This document shows positions 34,949-48,431 of a stretch of DNA of 64,000 bases, piece by piece (the stretch's first letter is position 1; every line of letters starts with the position of its first letter). Made by a program: the position numbers and the translations under genes. Source of the stretch: Protula sp. h YS-2021 (lineage: Eukaryota > Annelida > Polychaeta > Sabellida > Serpulidae); NCBI GenBank assembly GCA_949752745.1, contig OX457027.1, positions 93,364,015-93,428,014 of the forward strand, read 5' to 3'. The notes beneath the pieces were generated by a model. It saw only the letters and a list, made by a program, of their open reading frames with translations. It had not been told where the DNA came from and did not search any database.

Positions 34949-37900
34949 CTATAACCATTATGCATTTCAAGTGATGTATTCATATTTTTATAAATGAAGC
35001 TTGCTAAAACCAATTGTCCTGCTGTATATAGATACTTGAAGGTGTACGAAAGCAAGCCGGTGTGCAAGGCTAACCGCTAGCTTCTGTGACACACAATATT
35101 CACGCGAACGTTTCAGTTACTACAACATTGATATTCAAACATACTGTCTTTATACTTGTTGAGTTTAAGGAACACTCATTAAAGAAAGATGTTGAACCAA
35201 GTCCTATCATCAAAACAATAATTACAATGTCTACCTAAAATATAAAAGATGACCGTGGCCTATTAAATCCTATGTTATATGATAGACTCACGGTTAAAGC
35301 TGATCCACTTGTGTCCTCCATTCACGTCATGGCAGAACAGATCAGCTGTGCCATCATTATTAAAATCTTCCACGTACAACCCGCCCAGACCGACACACCA
35401 ACCCATGTCTGCGTGCCTGCAAGGCATAAGAAAAGTAATTTCTCTACGGGATATCCATAATTAGCAATATAATTTGTCCTTAGACAGACCCATGCCTGTG
35501 TATCTATGAGTATCTGCTGCAAGCAAGATGCATCCATGTGTCTAAAGAGAATCATTTATATGCAGCTTATTTATCCAGCAACAACCAATATCCGTGGACC
35601 TATGGCACATCAGGAATACATATCTCCACATATGATAAATTTATGTCGGCGTAAATCCGGGCATCAGTAAAACCACCTTATTTGTTGTAATATCAGCTCA
35701 GTCACTTGCAATATGAATCACCCTATTGTGTAAAAACTAGTCTTCAAATGTTGTGATACTTTTCTTAACTTCTAAAATTATGGACCACCAAGAGATTTTT
35801 TGGTTTTCTAAAGACTTATAACTTAATTAATCTGTACTGCCTTATGTCAATAATGACTATATTTTTAAGTTGGAGATACCCCTTTAAAATGAATCAAACA
35901 ATTATCTACATTCGTGTTTATAAAATATATAACCACCAATTCCAAAAGTATAAAATGATTAGCAGGATTAAAGCTTTGAATTTTTCTGAAATGGTATATA
36001 CAAAAAAGCAGTGGTATATCTGATACCTTTCTGAGACTAAAAAGTTGGTGTAGTGCATGCAGCTTATCAAGTTTATTCTGCATAGAAATGACTTTTAAAA
36101 ATACAAATAGGTCATTTTAGATCATGCACTTTAGATAATATATCGCTTTATAGTTTAATTCACAAAACCGACTAACTTAAGGCATTTCTCAGTTTCTCAG
36201 TGTCAGTCAGAAGGAAAGATATAGTTAGACGAAAGGGCATTACCACTGTGTTCCTGAAAAATGACCGCTGGCGTCAGCATAAGCAATCCATTTGTAACCG
36301 TTCGCAGCGGCGTGGCAAAGAAAATCACTTCTTTTATCTCCGTTCAGATCCGCAATGTGAAGTTCCACTCCTGGCATATAATACACCATTCAGTAGTGTT
36401 CCAAAATAAAGGTACTATATTAATCTAAATGATGTGTAGTTACACCGGTTTATCGTTTATACTGAAATCCCATACTAAACACATAAAAAGGATTAATATT
36501 TATTTCTTTTAGCAATTATGCTAAAAGGTTGAATACGTATTTTGAAATGTACTTTAATCATATTTATATTCAAACAGTAAGAACATTTTAAGAAATAAAA
36601 ATTGCACCTCTAATCTAGAGAAACATTGATCAGGAAACATGAATATACTCCATTAAACCAAAAGATCTGTTACATTGTAAATTCATTAACTAATGCAAAG
36701 AAGAAAATAATTTAACGATATAGAATACAAATTGTGAATCATTGAACATGATCTCATGCGTTAAGCTTATGTCCCTGAACAAGTGTTTACCTTCGCCTGT
36801 GCACCATCCAGTCTGATCAGACCAAACTGAATCAAATTTAGGCTGGAATTGGTTTGCATAGTTTATAGACTTTGTACCGTCAGCTCTACAGTTTAAAAGA
36901 TTTAGAAACACAGTAGAGAATAAAGAAGATTGTTAGTATATGAAATATTTTATAGTATTAAGCAATATTTTGGAAACATTATATCTTTTCTTACTTATGT
37001 CAAATACAACAAAAGTGTATTTTGTGCGAATTTGGATTTTAAGCGTAACTGTCTGGGACAACTGGAATCAAGTTTTGCGAATATTTTTGAATGTGAGAAT
37101 GATTCAAGATTACATAATGATTGAGCAAGCCTTACATGCATTTTAGAAAAATAGTATCAACTTATCAAGTCTTACTTATTGTGACAGAGTATATCATCTC
37201 TCCCATCTCCATTGAAATCCCCAATGTATAGCTTTTGGTTAGCAGCGTTGCATATTCCAACAGCGTTCTCCTTGTCAGACTTCGTGAAAATATTCTCGGC
37301 CACAGTCTCTTTGATTGGAACAAAGTGATAAGTTGTGAAGTGTTCACAAAAGATAAACTAATCAGTTGCATTTAGAATAAAAAATTACTAAATTTCTGGA
37401 ACAGTTTTGTTATTTATGTTATCCATATTACAAGTAATGTCGCTCACAAAGCAAATTGTGCCGCTCAGAGCACACGTAATGTCAGTCATAAGCCAAATAT
37501 AGTCACTCACAACACAAGTTATGTTATTTACAAAAACAAATTATGTCACTCAGAATAAAGTGATGCTGCACATAATAGACTGGATGTCACTGACAACACA
37601 AGTTATTATACTCACAACACATGTCATCTCACTAGCAACTGAAGTGGTACTACACACAACACAAGTGAAGTCACTCATAAAAACGACGTCATAGCTACTC
37701 TAATGCTACTATCTATAGAAGAGATATTTCTGACAAAACAATAAAGTCAGTGCCAGTTGCATCAACTTCAATGCGAAGTAAGTGAGAGTACAAGTGTAGC
37801 AACGCGCAGCATTGGTGTCATGACATTCAACATAATTTTAGTCCTTTGCATTAAGCGGCACTACCTCTTAACATGAGCCACTTGTAGCCGCTCGAGAGCT

Positions 37901-40900
37901 CATGACACAACAGATCGTCCACACCATCACCATTGAAATCATCCACATACAGCTGGCCTGTTGCACCGGCGCACCATCCCAAACTTTTTCCCTAAATGAC
38001 ATTTCGTCCAAAAGTTAATTCATTTTGTAACACTATGAGAACTAGAACTTGTTATCAAATTGCATAAACACATGTACCTCAGAGCGGCACAGTTTTATGC
38101 TGTAACATACCCTTTTGTGTTACTTTCGAATTTTCACAGATATTAAAGCCACGCTTGATTATATTTTGCAAATTGCTCATTATAACATATTAAAATCAAA
38201 TAAAACATCAGATAAACAATTGGAATACCATATTTCTGCTCCAAAACCACTCTGCTCATTAGAAAATGCAATCCATTTATAGCCGTCGACTTTGCTGTGA
38301 AGAAGCAAGTCGCTTCTAATGTCTCCATTGAATTTTCCAATATGAAGTTCTGTACCTAGTTTAACCAAACATGACAACAACGCTTCTGGTAGAATAAACA
38401 GTTTAAACAATGCTTCTAGTGATTGAAATTTATTAAACAATATTGGTCGTTGTAACCTTTGTCGGACCTGTGTAACATGTTTAGACACATTAGCAAGTAA
38501 GGTTTAATTATTTGGTACTAGGCTGAATATTAATATATAGGGTAAGCACCTGGTAAATTTAAGGTTAATATGCTGATAGTGAAATATGACTACCAAATAG
38601 CTACGTAACCTGAAATCTCTATTATAAAAATATGATATTGCTTCTATTTTCTCTCAGATTCTGTAGTAGAATTCCCAGTTTGGTGTTGGTATGAAAGAGT
38701 TCAGTCATATTTAAAGGCTCACGATTTTATGTTTGCACATAAATTGTGTAATTAAATGTGTTCCTTGAATGAAATGTATCAATGTACTTGATTGTGAAAT
38801 ATAATCCTAAATTCCACGTCAAAGTAAGGTGATATAATGCGCACAATATTTATATTAATAATAGAAACGACTGCTTTATCGTTCTTATGACTGAATAAAT
38901 TACAGCATGCATTGAATTATACAGGTTACCATAGAAAGAAATATTAAGTAAACTTTACGTCCTGTAATGCCTGGCTAGGATTCAGATGTGACGCTAAGGT
39001 AATGTTTAACAACGTAATCAACATGACTCTAACGACGGTTTGCGACAAAACCGAGTTTGCCGTGATTAATGGAAGTTTCTAAGAACTAAAAATAGTAACG
39101 ACATAATGCTATGAAATATCTAAGAGGAGGGAGAAAGTTAATCCTATGGTATCTACATGCATGTTTTTTATAGTAGCGACGCATTAAGATAATGATATGG
39201 ATTCGAGAGAAGACAACAATGAACTCTTTCTTCACAGGTCTTCTACGCATGCCGGAATCCAGTACAAAGTTCCACCAACCCCTACATCCGTTATATATAA
39301 AAATTAAATGCCACAAGCTACTGCCCTATAACATGTGCATTAATGACCTTCTAGACTTGAATTAAATGTCTATAAGTAAGGAAAATATTCCCTTCCCTTT
39401 ACACCTATTTACAGCCATGTTGAATAGATCGAATAGCTTCTAATAAAAATTATTAAGTTTGACCCCTTTGCACTGCATTCGATAGCCCTTCGACCGTTTT
39501 ATTGCGATATGATCAAAGATTGTGAGCAAAGGGGTAAAACTTAGTTAAGATTAAGTTATATATTTTATCAACGAAATATTTAGTTTAGATTCCTGAACGA
39601 TATGGCTATGTTTTAAGCTTGATAAAGACAAAAGCTTGAGCAAAAGTACCACAATTTTAGAACCTAGACAAGTTTTGATTTGAATCCTGTCTCTTATACT
39701 GTTCACATTTCGAAACATGCCTAGTGCAAAAGCATACTTGTGCAAATAAAATATGAAGTACTATTCAATTAATTGTAAATCGTTTTCATAACGACAAGAG
39801 TTTGAACATTTGTTTGCACCTGTAAAAACAACATAAAAATATATATTTTAACATTGTAATTAAGCAACCAGTTATGTCTGTCCTATATAATAGTGGATCT
39901 TGACAATATGCAGACAATACTTTTTTGGTGGTATATTAGTTGCAAGGAATACAGAAGAGGATAACTCAGCGTGTGTAGTTAAATAAAAAAAGACATCTGT
40001 GCCGTGCTAGCATTCATGGTGTACACAAAGACTTCTACATCTGTAACAATCCGTACATAAAAAATCAATAAAGCTTTCTTTCTTTTAGAAAATAATGAAT
40101 TAAGAGATGCATTTCTTTACATTTCCTTCAGCTACTGAATGGAAATAAATGTTTAATTGTTTATTGATATGATATTGATTCTATATTTGTTATTATTTGA
40201 AACTCTCGTTGTATGTTTTTTGACTATTATTGGCCCTATTCTCTAGCGTAACAAAAAACGAAAACGCTTATAGTGCTGGGACACTCAAAGTGATATGTTT
40301 TTTTACAGAACTAAGCTATGAAATCCTTAGCAAATCAGAGACGCACACGCTATATGCATCTGCCCACTAAGGTTATTTCCTGGGCAAATGGTGGCGGTTG
40401 ATCTTTTTGAAACATGCATATTGCATATCATGTTCTTAAAACCTCTTAATTATTGGGTTCGCAAACCATATGTCAATACTCTTATGAGTGTTATCAGTCT
40501 GCATATTTTGCTAATAGATAACCATTGTGGTACAAAACAGACATTCTTTCATTATATCGTTGATACTTATCGAATATTGAAGATAGTTAGAAAGGCACCT
40601 CCATTAAGCAGCTTTGTACTGCCGCTAAACCACGTCCTGCTAAAGCCGACACCGTTACTGCCTGAATATGCAATAAAGCTTGATCCAGTAGTACTGAAAA
40701 AAAAATCAAACCCAATTTATGTTAGTATTTCTTTTACATCATCAAAATTAAAATGCGTCATCAAGTATTTAAAAAGAACGAACAGTAAAATTGTGTTGAC
40801 ATAGATATTTTTTGCATAAATAAACCAGTGTTAAAGTAAACACACGCACGTGTCGTAGCAGATAATGTCTGCTCGGCCATCACCGTTGAAATCGCCAGTG

Positions 40901-43900
40901 CGCATCAGATATGCGCCATTATAACAATAACCCATGGCGTCCTCCCAGCTTGTCCCCGTGAACACGGCAGAACTTCCTTTGTCTGTTAATTTAAAAATAC
41001 ACCAAAATATTGTCTATAAAGCATCCAGCAACTATTAATATTTTTGGTAAGAACTTTTGCTTAAAGCTACATTTGTATGGGTAGTTTTTGCATGCATTTC
41101 TATAGGTATGGCTACAAGTATCTGAGCATTGCTACGTATATATAGATATATGGTTATGGTTCTCTGTGCATAATTATGAAAGGGGCTACTTGTATGGTCG
41201 TATGTATGGTTGTGAAGTGATGTGTATTCGAATTGGTACCGATATGAAGCCTTACCACTGAAAGCCATCCAAACATGTCCAGCCACACCATGACAGAGCA
41301 TGTCGTCACTTCCGTCGCCATTGTAGTCATTAATGAGTAAGGTCTCATCAGAGCCAATACACCAGCCGAGAGGCGCCTCCCTGAGCCAAAACATCACTCA
41401 TTCATTATGGTACAAGCACGTTATACCCAACACCATCTACAGGTAGTTTCTTATTTCCAAATTACTGTTGGGGATTTACTGGCATTTCAACAATGCCTAA
41501 ACTGTTTCGCAGAATGAACATATAATGAGGTAACAGTACATGTATGCTCATGGGTCAACTTCTTTAACTAGTAATTTCGGTGGAATAAAATTGTATCGGA
41601 AATGAACGACACATTTCACATAAGAAAACAGAATTCCATCCATATCCAAGACTTTTTGCCAAAAAAATCAAAAATTAAATCGTAGGAAGTTGAATTAAGG
41701 AAAATGCTATGAAATGAACAAAATGTAGAGAGAAATTTATTTTGCTCCTATCTGTGGGTGAAAAGCATTATTTTGGATTACTGCATATTTTAATTTCAAA
41801 ATGGAAATATCCTTTTTGATGATATATTGATACATAGTAAGGGAAAATAAGAAGCGGGCCATACAAGCAATGATAATGGCTTTAATAATACTTAAAGATA
41901 ATTGTTAAAACTCGTTTTTTCACACCATCCTACTTTTTCAGATCAGCGTCTAGTCATATCAGAAACAAACAGTGAAGAAGAGGGCATCAGTGGACTTATA
42001 TAAACACAGGATTCCTTTTAAAATGTTTTCCAGGGGGCCTCCCCAATAGACAGCTTTTCATATTAGTTTTCTTACATCAGTGAATGTAAGCGGAGCACCA
42101 GTCGATTTGAGTACGGATATACCTATGATCACATAGAAACGTTTGTTATTTTATCAAACTGTTTTGAAGGAATTGCTTGAAGTTTTGTATGAATGCTCCA
42201 TGGGCAATCTGTCTTGAACAAAGACAAAATTGGTCGAATCTGGGCCTTTTGTTAATTTTCAATCTACTTCTTTTGCCATAGTATCAATAGGATTGTTCTC
42301 AAATTTTGCATAAATGTTACCAGGAGGCTCTTATTTTTGTGATCCACCAAATCGGAAAATATTGGTTGCCAATGCTTCAAAGTTCTTCACAGTTTAACCT
42401 GATTTGAAGCTCAGCTGTTTATCATCAAATATTTAATTGTTTTATATCAATTGCTTATAGAATTGGCATTGTAACTCAAGTCAAAGATTTATTGTCCTTC
42501 ACTGAAGCACAGGGTCCACCCTCACTTCAACTTCTAGATTTTAGTGAAGAATTAGAACGTTTACAGCTTTTATCAGATTTTGGTTAGAACCAGTATTTCA
42601 TTACTGTTGTATTTTGGCTCACAGGGCTGGCAGTAGCAATTTTAAAGAAATTATTTTACCACGAGGTGCCCTCAAAATGACCATTTGAGTCTGCAAAAGA
42701 AATCCACTTGTGTCCGCTACCAACGGCATGGCAAAGCAAGTCACTTCTCTTGTCTCCATTAAAATCTCCAATTAACAGCTTGAGATCTGTGTTAAAATGC
42801 AAAACAAGATTCTAAACTATTTCAACAAGATTCAGGTGGTTTAATTTTTAACTTTTACTGCACTCTTCTACACATATTCATATTATATTAAATTATATTA
42901 ACATTTTACCTACATGATGCACCTTATTACAACGAAGTTGCTCCGTTAAAACCAGTCTGGCAATTGGCTATATTCTGAACAGTGAAAAAAGAATCCCCCA
43001 GCTAATTATTCAAAGTCGTTAATTATTCGAGCGCAGTGCCAATCATTTGGGTATAATCAATTAAGAACAGGTGAATCAAATTCCTACTTTCTCCAAAACA
43101 CCAGCCCATGTCTTTGAACCACACAGCTTTGTCAAATCCTATTGCAAACTTAGTTGCAAAAACAATCCATTTAGCTCCAGTATTTCTGAAAACGAAAGTT
43201 GTGCTTCACAGGATTCTATTTTAGATTTACGTTTAAAGGTGCATTTTATTTTTATTCTGTAGTAATGTAACATTGTATATAAGTTGCAAGGATTACATCA
43301 CTTTCTCAAAAGATGCATACATTGTGAGCAGAATAAATAACAACAAATAGGTGTAAAGTTCCCAAACTTGGTGAATACATGGTAAGAGTAACGATTAACG
43401 AAACATTAACTGTACTTAAAGCGCTGAATTTCTTAAATCAATCAAAATTGGTAATGGCACAAATCAGGTAATTGCTACATTTTTACGTTTAATATCACAG
43501 TTTATTGATAACATAGCGATTCTAGATGTAGATCAGTGTTTTATAACTTTCACCCCATAAAATCCTTTATATATCGTATAATATACCTCATTTTGAACAA
43601 TCTAAGGACCCACAATTAATATCGCCCTGTTTCGAGTAACCTTATTGAATAAATCATGCTCATGATTTTCTGTTTCATATCAATCGTTTTCTTCACAGAT
43701 CAAAAAAGATTTCCCTCACTATTCATATCAAAATGTTCGTTATATTTTAATATACATAATGCTGTACAAGTTGTGCAGAAGGAGGTAATATATGCGAAAA
43801 TATACTATTTACATGAAAATATAAAAAAAGACATACAAGAAAAAGGACAAAATGGGTGGGCCACTCCTTCTTTCATCCCACAGCCCACACCTCACACTAG

Positions 43901-44458
43901 ATCATTGTTCAATTTAAGTATATGTGTCAAAGCTTACGTATCATGGCATAATAAATCTGCACGGCCGTCGCCATTGAAATCCCCCGTATATAGTTTTGCT
44001 CCAGCGTTATAACAGTACCCCATGTTCTGCCCGAAGGTGGTGGACACAAAGATATCCTCTGGGTCTTCAATTAGCAATAAGATTCTATCAACGCATTCAT
44101 AAATTCCAATGCCTTACCGTTAATTTTCGAATCGATATGCAGTTCATAGTTTTTATCTACAACTCACAATATGTAACTAAACCACTGTAGCTGCGATTGA
44201 AGAAATATGTACAAAATTCCAAAATGTAGGTTTTGAATAGATCTCTTTATCTTATTTAAAGTATTTTTACTTCTTGTAACAAGCAGATACATAATTTAGC
44301 AACGCTTTTAATGTGACACATTGCTGTCAGAACTCTTTTGTAGTAGTATGACACGATTCATTTTCGATACAGCTTACTTTAGGAGTATACTAACCTGCCT
44401 TTGTTATTCCTACTAAAGCCAGTAAGAAAGACAAGCACCGAAATGTTAACTTCCACAT
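33426..44458 (-). CDS. Secreted 12-repeat DxNGD (FG-GAP/VCBS-like) protein, copy 2, 17 exons (exon 9 altered)
   Basis: Same exon number, order, phases and almost all lengths as copy 1. Exon 1 (44,395-44,458) encodes a signal peptide differing from copy 1 at 4 of 21 residues. Exon 9 has lost one base just after its acceptor (an AGAAAAG run in copy 1 is AAAAAG here). With the copy-1 acceptor the frame shifts; with the next AG, 8 bases later, it is restored, three residues are lost and the split Trp becomes Cys. Other oddities are loop 9 DFNND instead of DFNGD and a shorter, different C-terminus (SQDACS). Without the lesion the protein would be 666 residues, with the shifted acceptor 663. It may be functional, changing or decaying. 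Confidence 0.75.
34462..34530. repeat. (CA)n microsatellite in intron 14 of copy 2
   Basis: A CA dinucleotide run with a few interruptions, at the place where copy 1 has CATA repeats (8,848-8,902). Confidence 0.92.
35292..37308 (-). other. Copy 2, exon cassette 3 (exons 10-13)
   Basis: Exon 10 is 37,176-37,308, exon 11 36,791-36,885, exon 12 36,244-36,370 and exon 13 35,292-35,416. Lengths equal copy 1. Loop motifs are DFNGDGRDD, DLNGDKRSD and DFNNDGTAD; the last lost the invariant Gly. Exon 12 has F for L before the Cys (DFLCH) and exon 13 likewise (DLFCH). Confidence 0.8.
37430..37690. repeat. Degenerate tandem repeat in intron 9 of copy 2
   Basis: The paralogue of 11,755-12,020, with the same imperfect units around TCACTCACAACACAAGTTATG and similar unit order. 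Confidence 0.7.
37865..40982 (-). other. Copy 2, exon cassette 2 (exons 6-9)
   Basis: Exon 6 is 40,850-40,982, exon 7 40,599-40,693, exon 8 38,229-38,355 and exon 9 37,865 to 37,991 (frameshifted) or to 37,983 (if the next AG is used). Exons 7 and 8 again lack both cysteines of their repeat, so that loss predates the duplication. Loop motifs are DFNGDGRAD, KFNGDIRSD and DFNGDGVDD. Confidence 0.75.
41256..44064 (-). other. Copy 2, exon cassette 1 (exons 2-5)
   Basis: Exon 2 is 43,938-44,064, exon 3 43,088-43,185, exon 4 42,660-42,786 and exon 5 41,256-41,380. Lengths equal copy 1 exactly. Loop motifs are DFNGDGRAD, DFNGDKRSD and DYNGDGSDD, with all cysteine pairs kept. Exons 2 and 5 carry clustered replacements (for example DPDQSI in copy 1 against GSDETL here) while exon 3 is essentially unchanged. 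Confidence 0.8.
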
Positions 44459-44497
44459 CGTAAGGTAATGACTGCAACAGATGATGAGTTAGATTGT

Positions 44498-44506
44498 CTT
44501 TTATAC
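44498..44506 (-). promoter_or_regulatory. TATA box of copy 2
   Basis: The minus strand reads GTATAAAAG about 40 bases upstream of the ATG at 44,458, aligned with TATATAAAAG of copy 1. Confidence 0.55.
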
Positions 44507-47500
44507 GTGCCACTTATGTTTTCAATAATGGAACAATGCACTACTCCAAAACAACGAGGAGTAGTAGAACAAAAATGGGAGTTCTAATTTTGCTGGAGTA
44601 TTCTGCTGAATGAAGTTTAAGATACAAATTATATATTCGATGATTTTCAACTTGAAATATAGTTATAGATAAACTTAATTATTTACAAATAAAATCCTTA
44701 TTTAATGGTTCTTACATTTCTTCCATAGATAAAATAAAATTTGCCCTAAGGATTGGATAATTTTTATTATCACCCACATCATTCCTTTATAATTGAAATA
44801 ATTTGCTTCTGTGCTAGCATGAATTTATACTGAAAAGGAAATGAAGACATCCTGTGGCATTGTGTATTTTGTCTTCCTAATTTAAGCTATATACGGAAAT
44901 GAAATGCATTAAAATGGCAGGAAACGTTGAATGTGATGAAAATTGTGTTTTGATATGTTTTGCTTTTTTCGTCTTATTTAAGCTATATACGGAAATGAAT
45001 GGAATGCATTAAAATGCACTAAACGTTGAATGTGATAAAAATTGCGTTTTTTATATGTTTTCTTTTTGCCTTTTCGAGATAAAGTCATTCGTTATCAGAT
45101 GTGTTTTTATTGCGAACGGTGGCGAGCTGCTTTAGTTAAATATTGTATAAAAGCAGCTGTAGTCACATAAGGCAGTGATTACCATATAGCCTATGTTGAA
45201 TAAATGGCTCAGAAAAATAATTAGAATAGGGCTTTTTAGTGTCTTCAATTTGCTTTTTTAAATATTGATTCCCTGAAAATACTGTTCAATGGAAGAAGAG
45301 CGAAAGAAAACAGACATAGATTTTATGTGACAGCATGTGATCCTCCTGAACAAATATGACTAACAATGTTTGACAAAGTTGTGAAGACAAAGCACAATCA
45401 AAAGATCAATCAAAGATCAATCAAACGAATTGTGTGTTTCATTTCTAAGGTGAAATAGTTGCTTTTAGATATTTTCAATACGTTTTATGAGAACAATATG
45501 AATCTGAACAGATTGAAACCAGCATTCGAAATTCATTCTATTGTCATTAACCAGCTGTAGACTTCATTTATATGTAGACTAGAATGCATAAGTATAGAAT
45601 GTGCTAAAGAATACTCCAATTTGAATAAATAAGTTTTACCTGAGCGACAATAAATAGAAACGATAATTTTTACTATACTCAATAAGTGCGATATCATATT
45701 TTGTTGTGCACCATGGCAAAATCACCCATTCTTTGGCCGATACACCACTGCTTTGAAAGAAGGATAAACCGGACCAGTTTTGCTACCGAGTAGCGAAAAT
45801 TATGATACTAGGGTCTTGGAACATATAATTTTTCAAATCCCTTTGTCAAAAGTGATGTTACGATCCAAGATGTGTCAAAACTCCACAAAACGCAGTTTTT
45901 AACACGTTGTATATTGACAAATATTCTGAAGTCCATAAAATATCTACCCCTTTTGCAATATTTTGCACATATTAGAGGTTAAAGTTGGTTAAGACATAGC
46001 AACCACGAAGTCAATTTCGTGGTTTAAACCAAATTTTGGATTACCTTAAGTGAAAAGTGCGAAAGTGAATTTGCCAAGTTTCTTATATAAAAAAGCTAAC
46101 CTTATTTCTGATGTGGATTTAACCAGGATTAAGACACAAGGGGTTAAATATCAAGGTTGTATATTAAAATCAATCGGAAAACATTGCAGGATACAAAATC
46201 GTGAAAAGGGGGCGGAGAAGAGGGAGCGGTGGCGATTCCAAGTTTTATGTAAAGCGTACACTATGTTTACTGGTGGTGTATTCAAGGGGAGGGGTTCCGT
46301 GGTTGTAACGTCTCATTACAAACAAAAAATACTGCAACAACTCTAATTTTCGTATTCCATTGAGTCAATGATTGAGGAACATTTTTACAAACTAATTTGT
46401 GTTGCATAATATCGACCAATAACACCATCACCGGCCTTAAGTTAGGTCGCGGTTCCCATAAGGAAAAAGTCTGAAATTATCAAATCGACATTGATAATTT
46501 CACTCATACAATTCTAGAAGGTTTTTTTTCCTTAAAATGAAAATAAACAGAGAAATACTTTTTATTTTTTTACTTTCTTAGAAATCCCATGTACTTTCGC
46601 CAGTAATAAGGACATATCAGGCTTACCCTACACTAAACTGCTGAATATTCTTAAAATTTTTGATATGGTTTCTTAATTGACGCAACAAAAGTTATGTGTA
46701 ATTAGCATAGGTTAAATAAACATATTTAAAAATATCATGAGAAACTGCATTGTAAATACCACAGAAAGATATGCATAAGAGAAACATGCATACTTGTCCA
46801 CTCATGCCCTTTAATGTCTAGTACATATTTTATTAAAAATAACAAATAAAAGGATAAATTTTGAACTAGTTTATGTACGTTTATCATTAAAGTTCATTAA
46901 CATTAAATCAAATTACATACAAGAAAGAAACAAACAACATGTAATGGAATAAACAAGAGGTGCTGTTGTGCGATGTGTTGTAGTGACCGAAATGATCTGA
47001 AAATGGGTGATGTTCTTTGTTTGTACTTTGAAGAACATTTCCACTTACGCATTAGTTGAATAACAGTAGTTAGGAAAATACGTTCTAACATATAAATTGT
47101 GACACTTGGTATAATAAATATGTAGGGGATAGTAAGTAGATATTGTAGCAAACGACAAGATTAGCTAATAAAAGATTATACATTGTTTTTATTCTGTCTA
47201 TATTGGAATGGTGAAGTTTACAAATTGTTTATTTCAACTCAGCAATGCATTATTTTAATGGAAAAAAATGTGGACTTTTCTTGCGGTTTTCGATCCTTAT
47301 CATTACCAGAACTACTTGAAAATAAGAACATATAAGAGACTTCTTATCCTATCCATCGTGAGATCATGGGTGTCATACTGACGTCAATCATATACGTTTT
47401 ACTGTATTTTAGATGTTTCTTTTGAATGGGGTTAAATTTTGGAGTCTGAAAATAAGCTTATGATGCAAAAAATATCCAAATGTTGTATGTTATGCTGTAC

Positions 47501-47939
47501 TTGTATAAGAAAAAATAACTTAGATAAGAATTTATTTATTGGTTGCTCTTTTTGTGATGTTTATACCAGTGTTCAATTATACGATGCATGTATTATTATG
47601 TGTGATATGGTTTACTTTAAGACCCCTAAGTATTACGTTGCGTATTTTATATGAAAAAGTTAATTATAAGACTTGTGCATTATTATATGATATTATAAAG
47701 CAAAATACGAACGAATCAGCAGGCCTTCCAAACAAACAGTAAAAAGTCAAAAGAAGAGCAGCATGTGGCTCAAATGGCAGGAATTCTCATTGGTTGTTGC
47801 ATGGTTACGTTATCTCCATTATGGCTGTATATTATATGGTTTCCAAGCTGAATCCGTATTCTCATGACTACTGCGACGCAATGGATTTGCCATTTTTGCG
47901 GTAATTAGAGCATCAATATTTTAACTTGCTAATCATACT
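44507..47939. other. Unit-2 upstream flank without recognised gene
   Basis: To about 46,240 this matches the upstream flank of copy 1, minus the DNA element. About 440 bases at 46,240-46,680 are unique to unit 2, after which homology resumes briefly to 46,757. From 46,760 to 47,940 I find no counterpart in unit 1 and no recognisable gene; the small frames at 46,903-47,151 and 47,439-47,742 have no family features. Confidence 0.5.
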
Positions 47940-48431
47940 TTGTTTCACGAGTCACGGTTGTTTACAAAAACACATGACCACTTGAATATACTGAGAACAT
48001 TCAAGTTAAACATTGAACACTTACTTACATGGGCAAAACTGTATTTCTTCTTCGTGTTCACCTATTTAAAGTATCTGAAGCATTTCGGAGATTTTGCAGA
48101 TATCTTTATGTGTTCTGTAGCATTGCCACTCCGTATTACTGCATGTTGTTTTTCTATCATATAGGGCGACTTTCAGAATTCTGTATTTTGCAACGCAGCA
48201 GTGAATGTCTTTGTTTATGCGGGAAGCAGTTTAGAATTCAGACACGCACTTAAATTAGAACTCACTAAAATATATTCTTCCCTATGCTTCTGTTGTGTAT
48301 ACGGCTGCTTTGTCAATATTAAAGTCCATCCCATAGATGGGACACCAGATGATAATACGGGTACATCAAGAAGACCTAAACCAACCACAGACGATACGAA
48401 TTGCCCCGATCCTGCGTTGCGATGTCTTTAA
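47940..48431 (+). pseudogene. Class-A GPCR C-terminal relic, unit 2
   Basis: One frame runs through this region with a single TAG at 48,162-48,164. The second part reads NSVFCNAAVNVFVYAGSSLE and then FRHALKLEL, matching the end of helix 7 (NVFVY in place of NPxxY) and helix 8 of rhodopsin-like receptors. A cysteine cluster LCFCC and a Ser/Thr-rich polar tail follow, ending at TAA near 48,431. The first part is hydrophobic (KLYFFFVFTYLKYL) and could correspond to helix 6. No start region or helices 1-5 are present, so it is a fragment. The 48,271-48,704 part is repeated at 55,661-56,090. Confidence 0.5.

Noticed and set aside
46050..46346. Plus-strand 98-codon ORF at the start of the unit-2-specific insertion
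   Set aside because: Its first half overlaps non-coding sequence shared with unit 1, where the frame is broken, and it has no recognisable motif.
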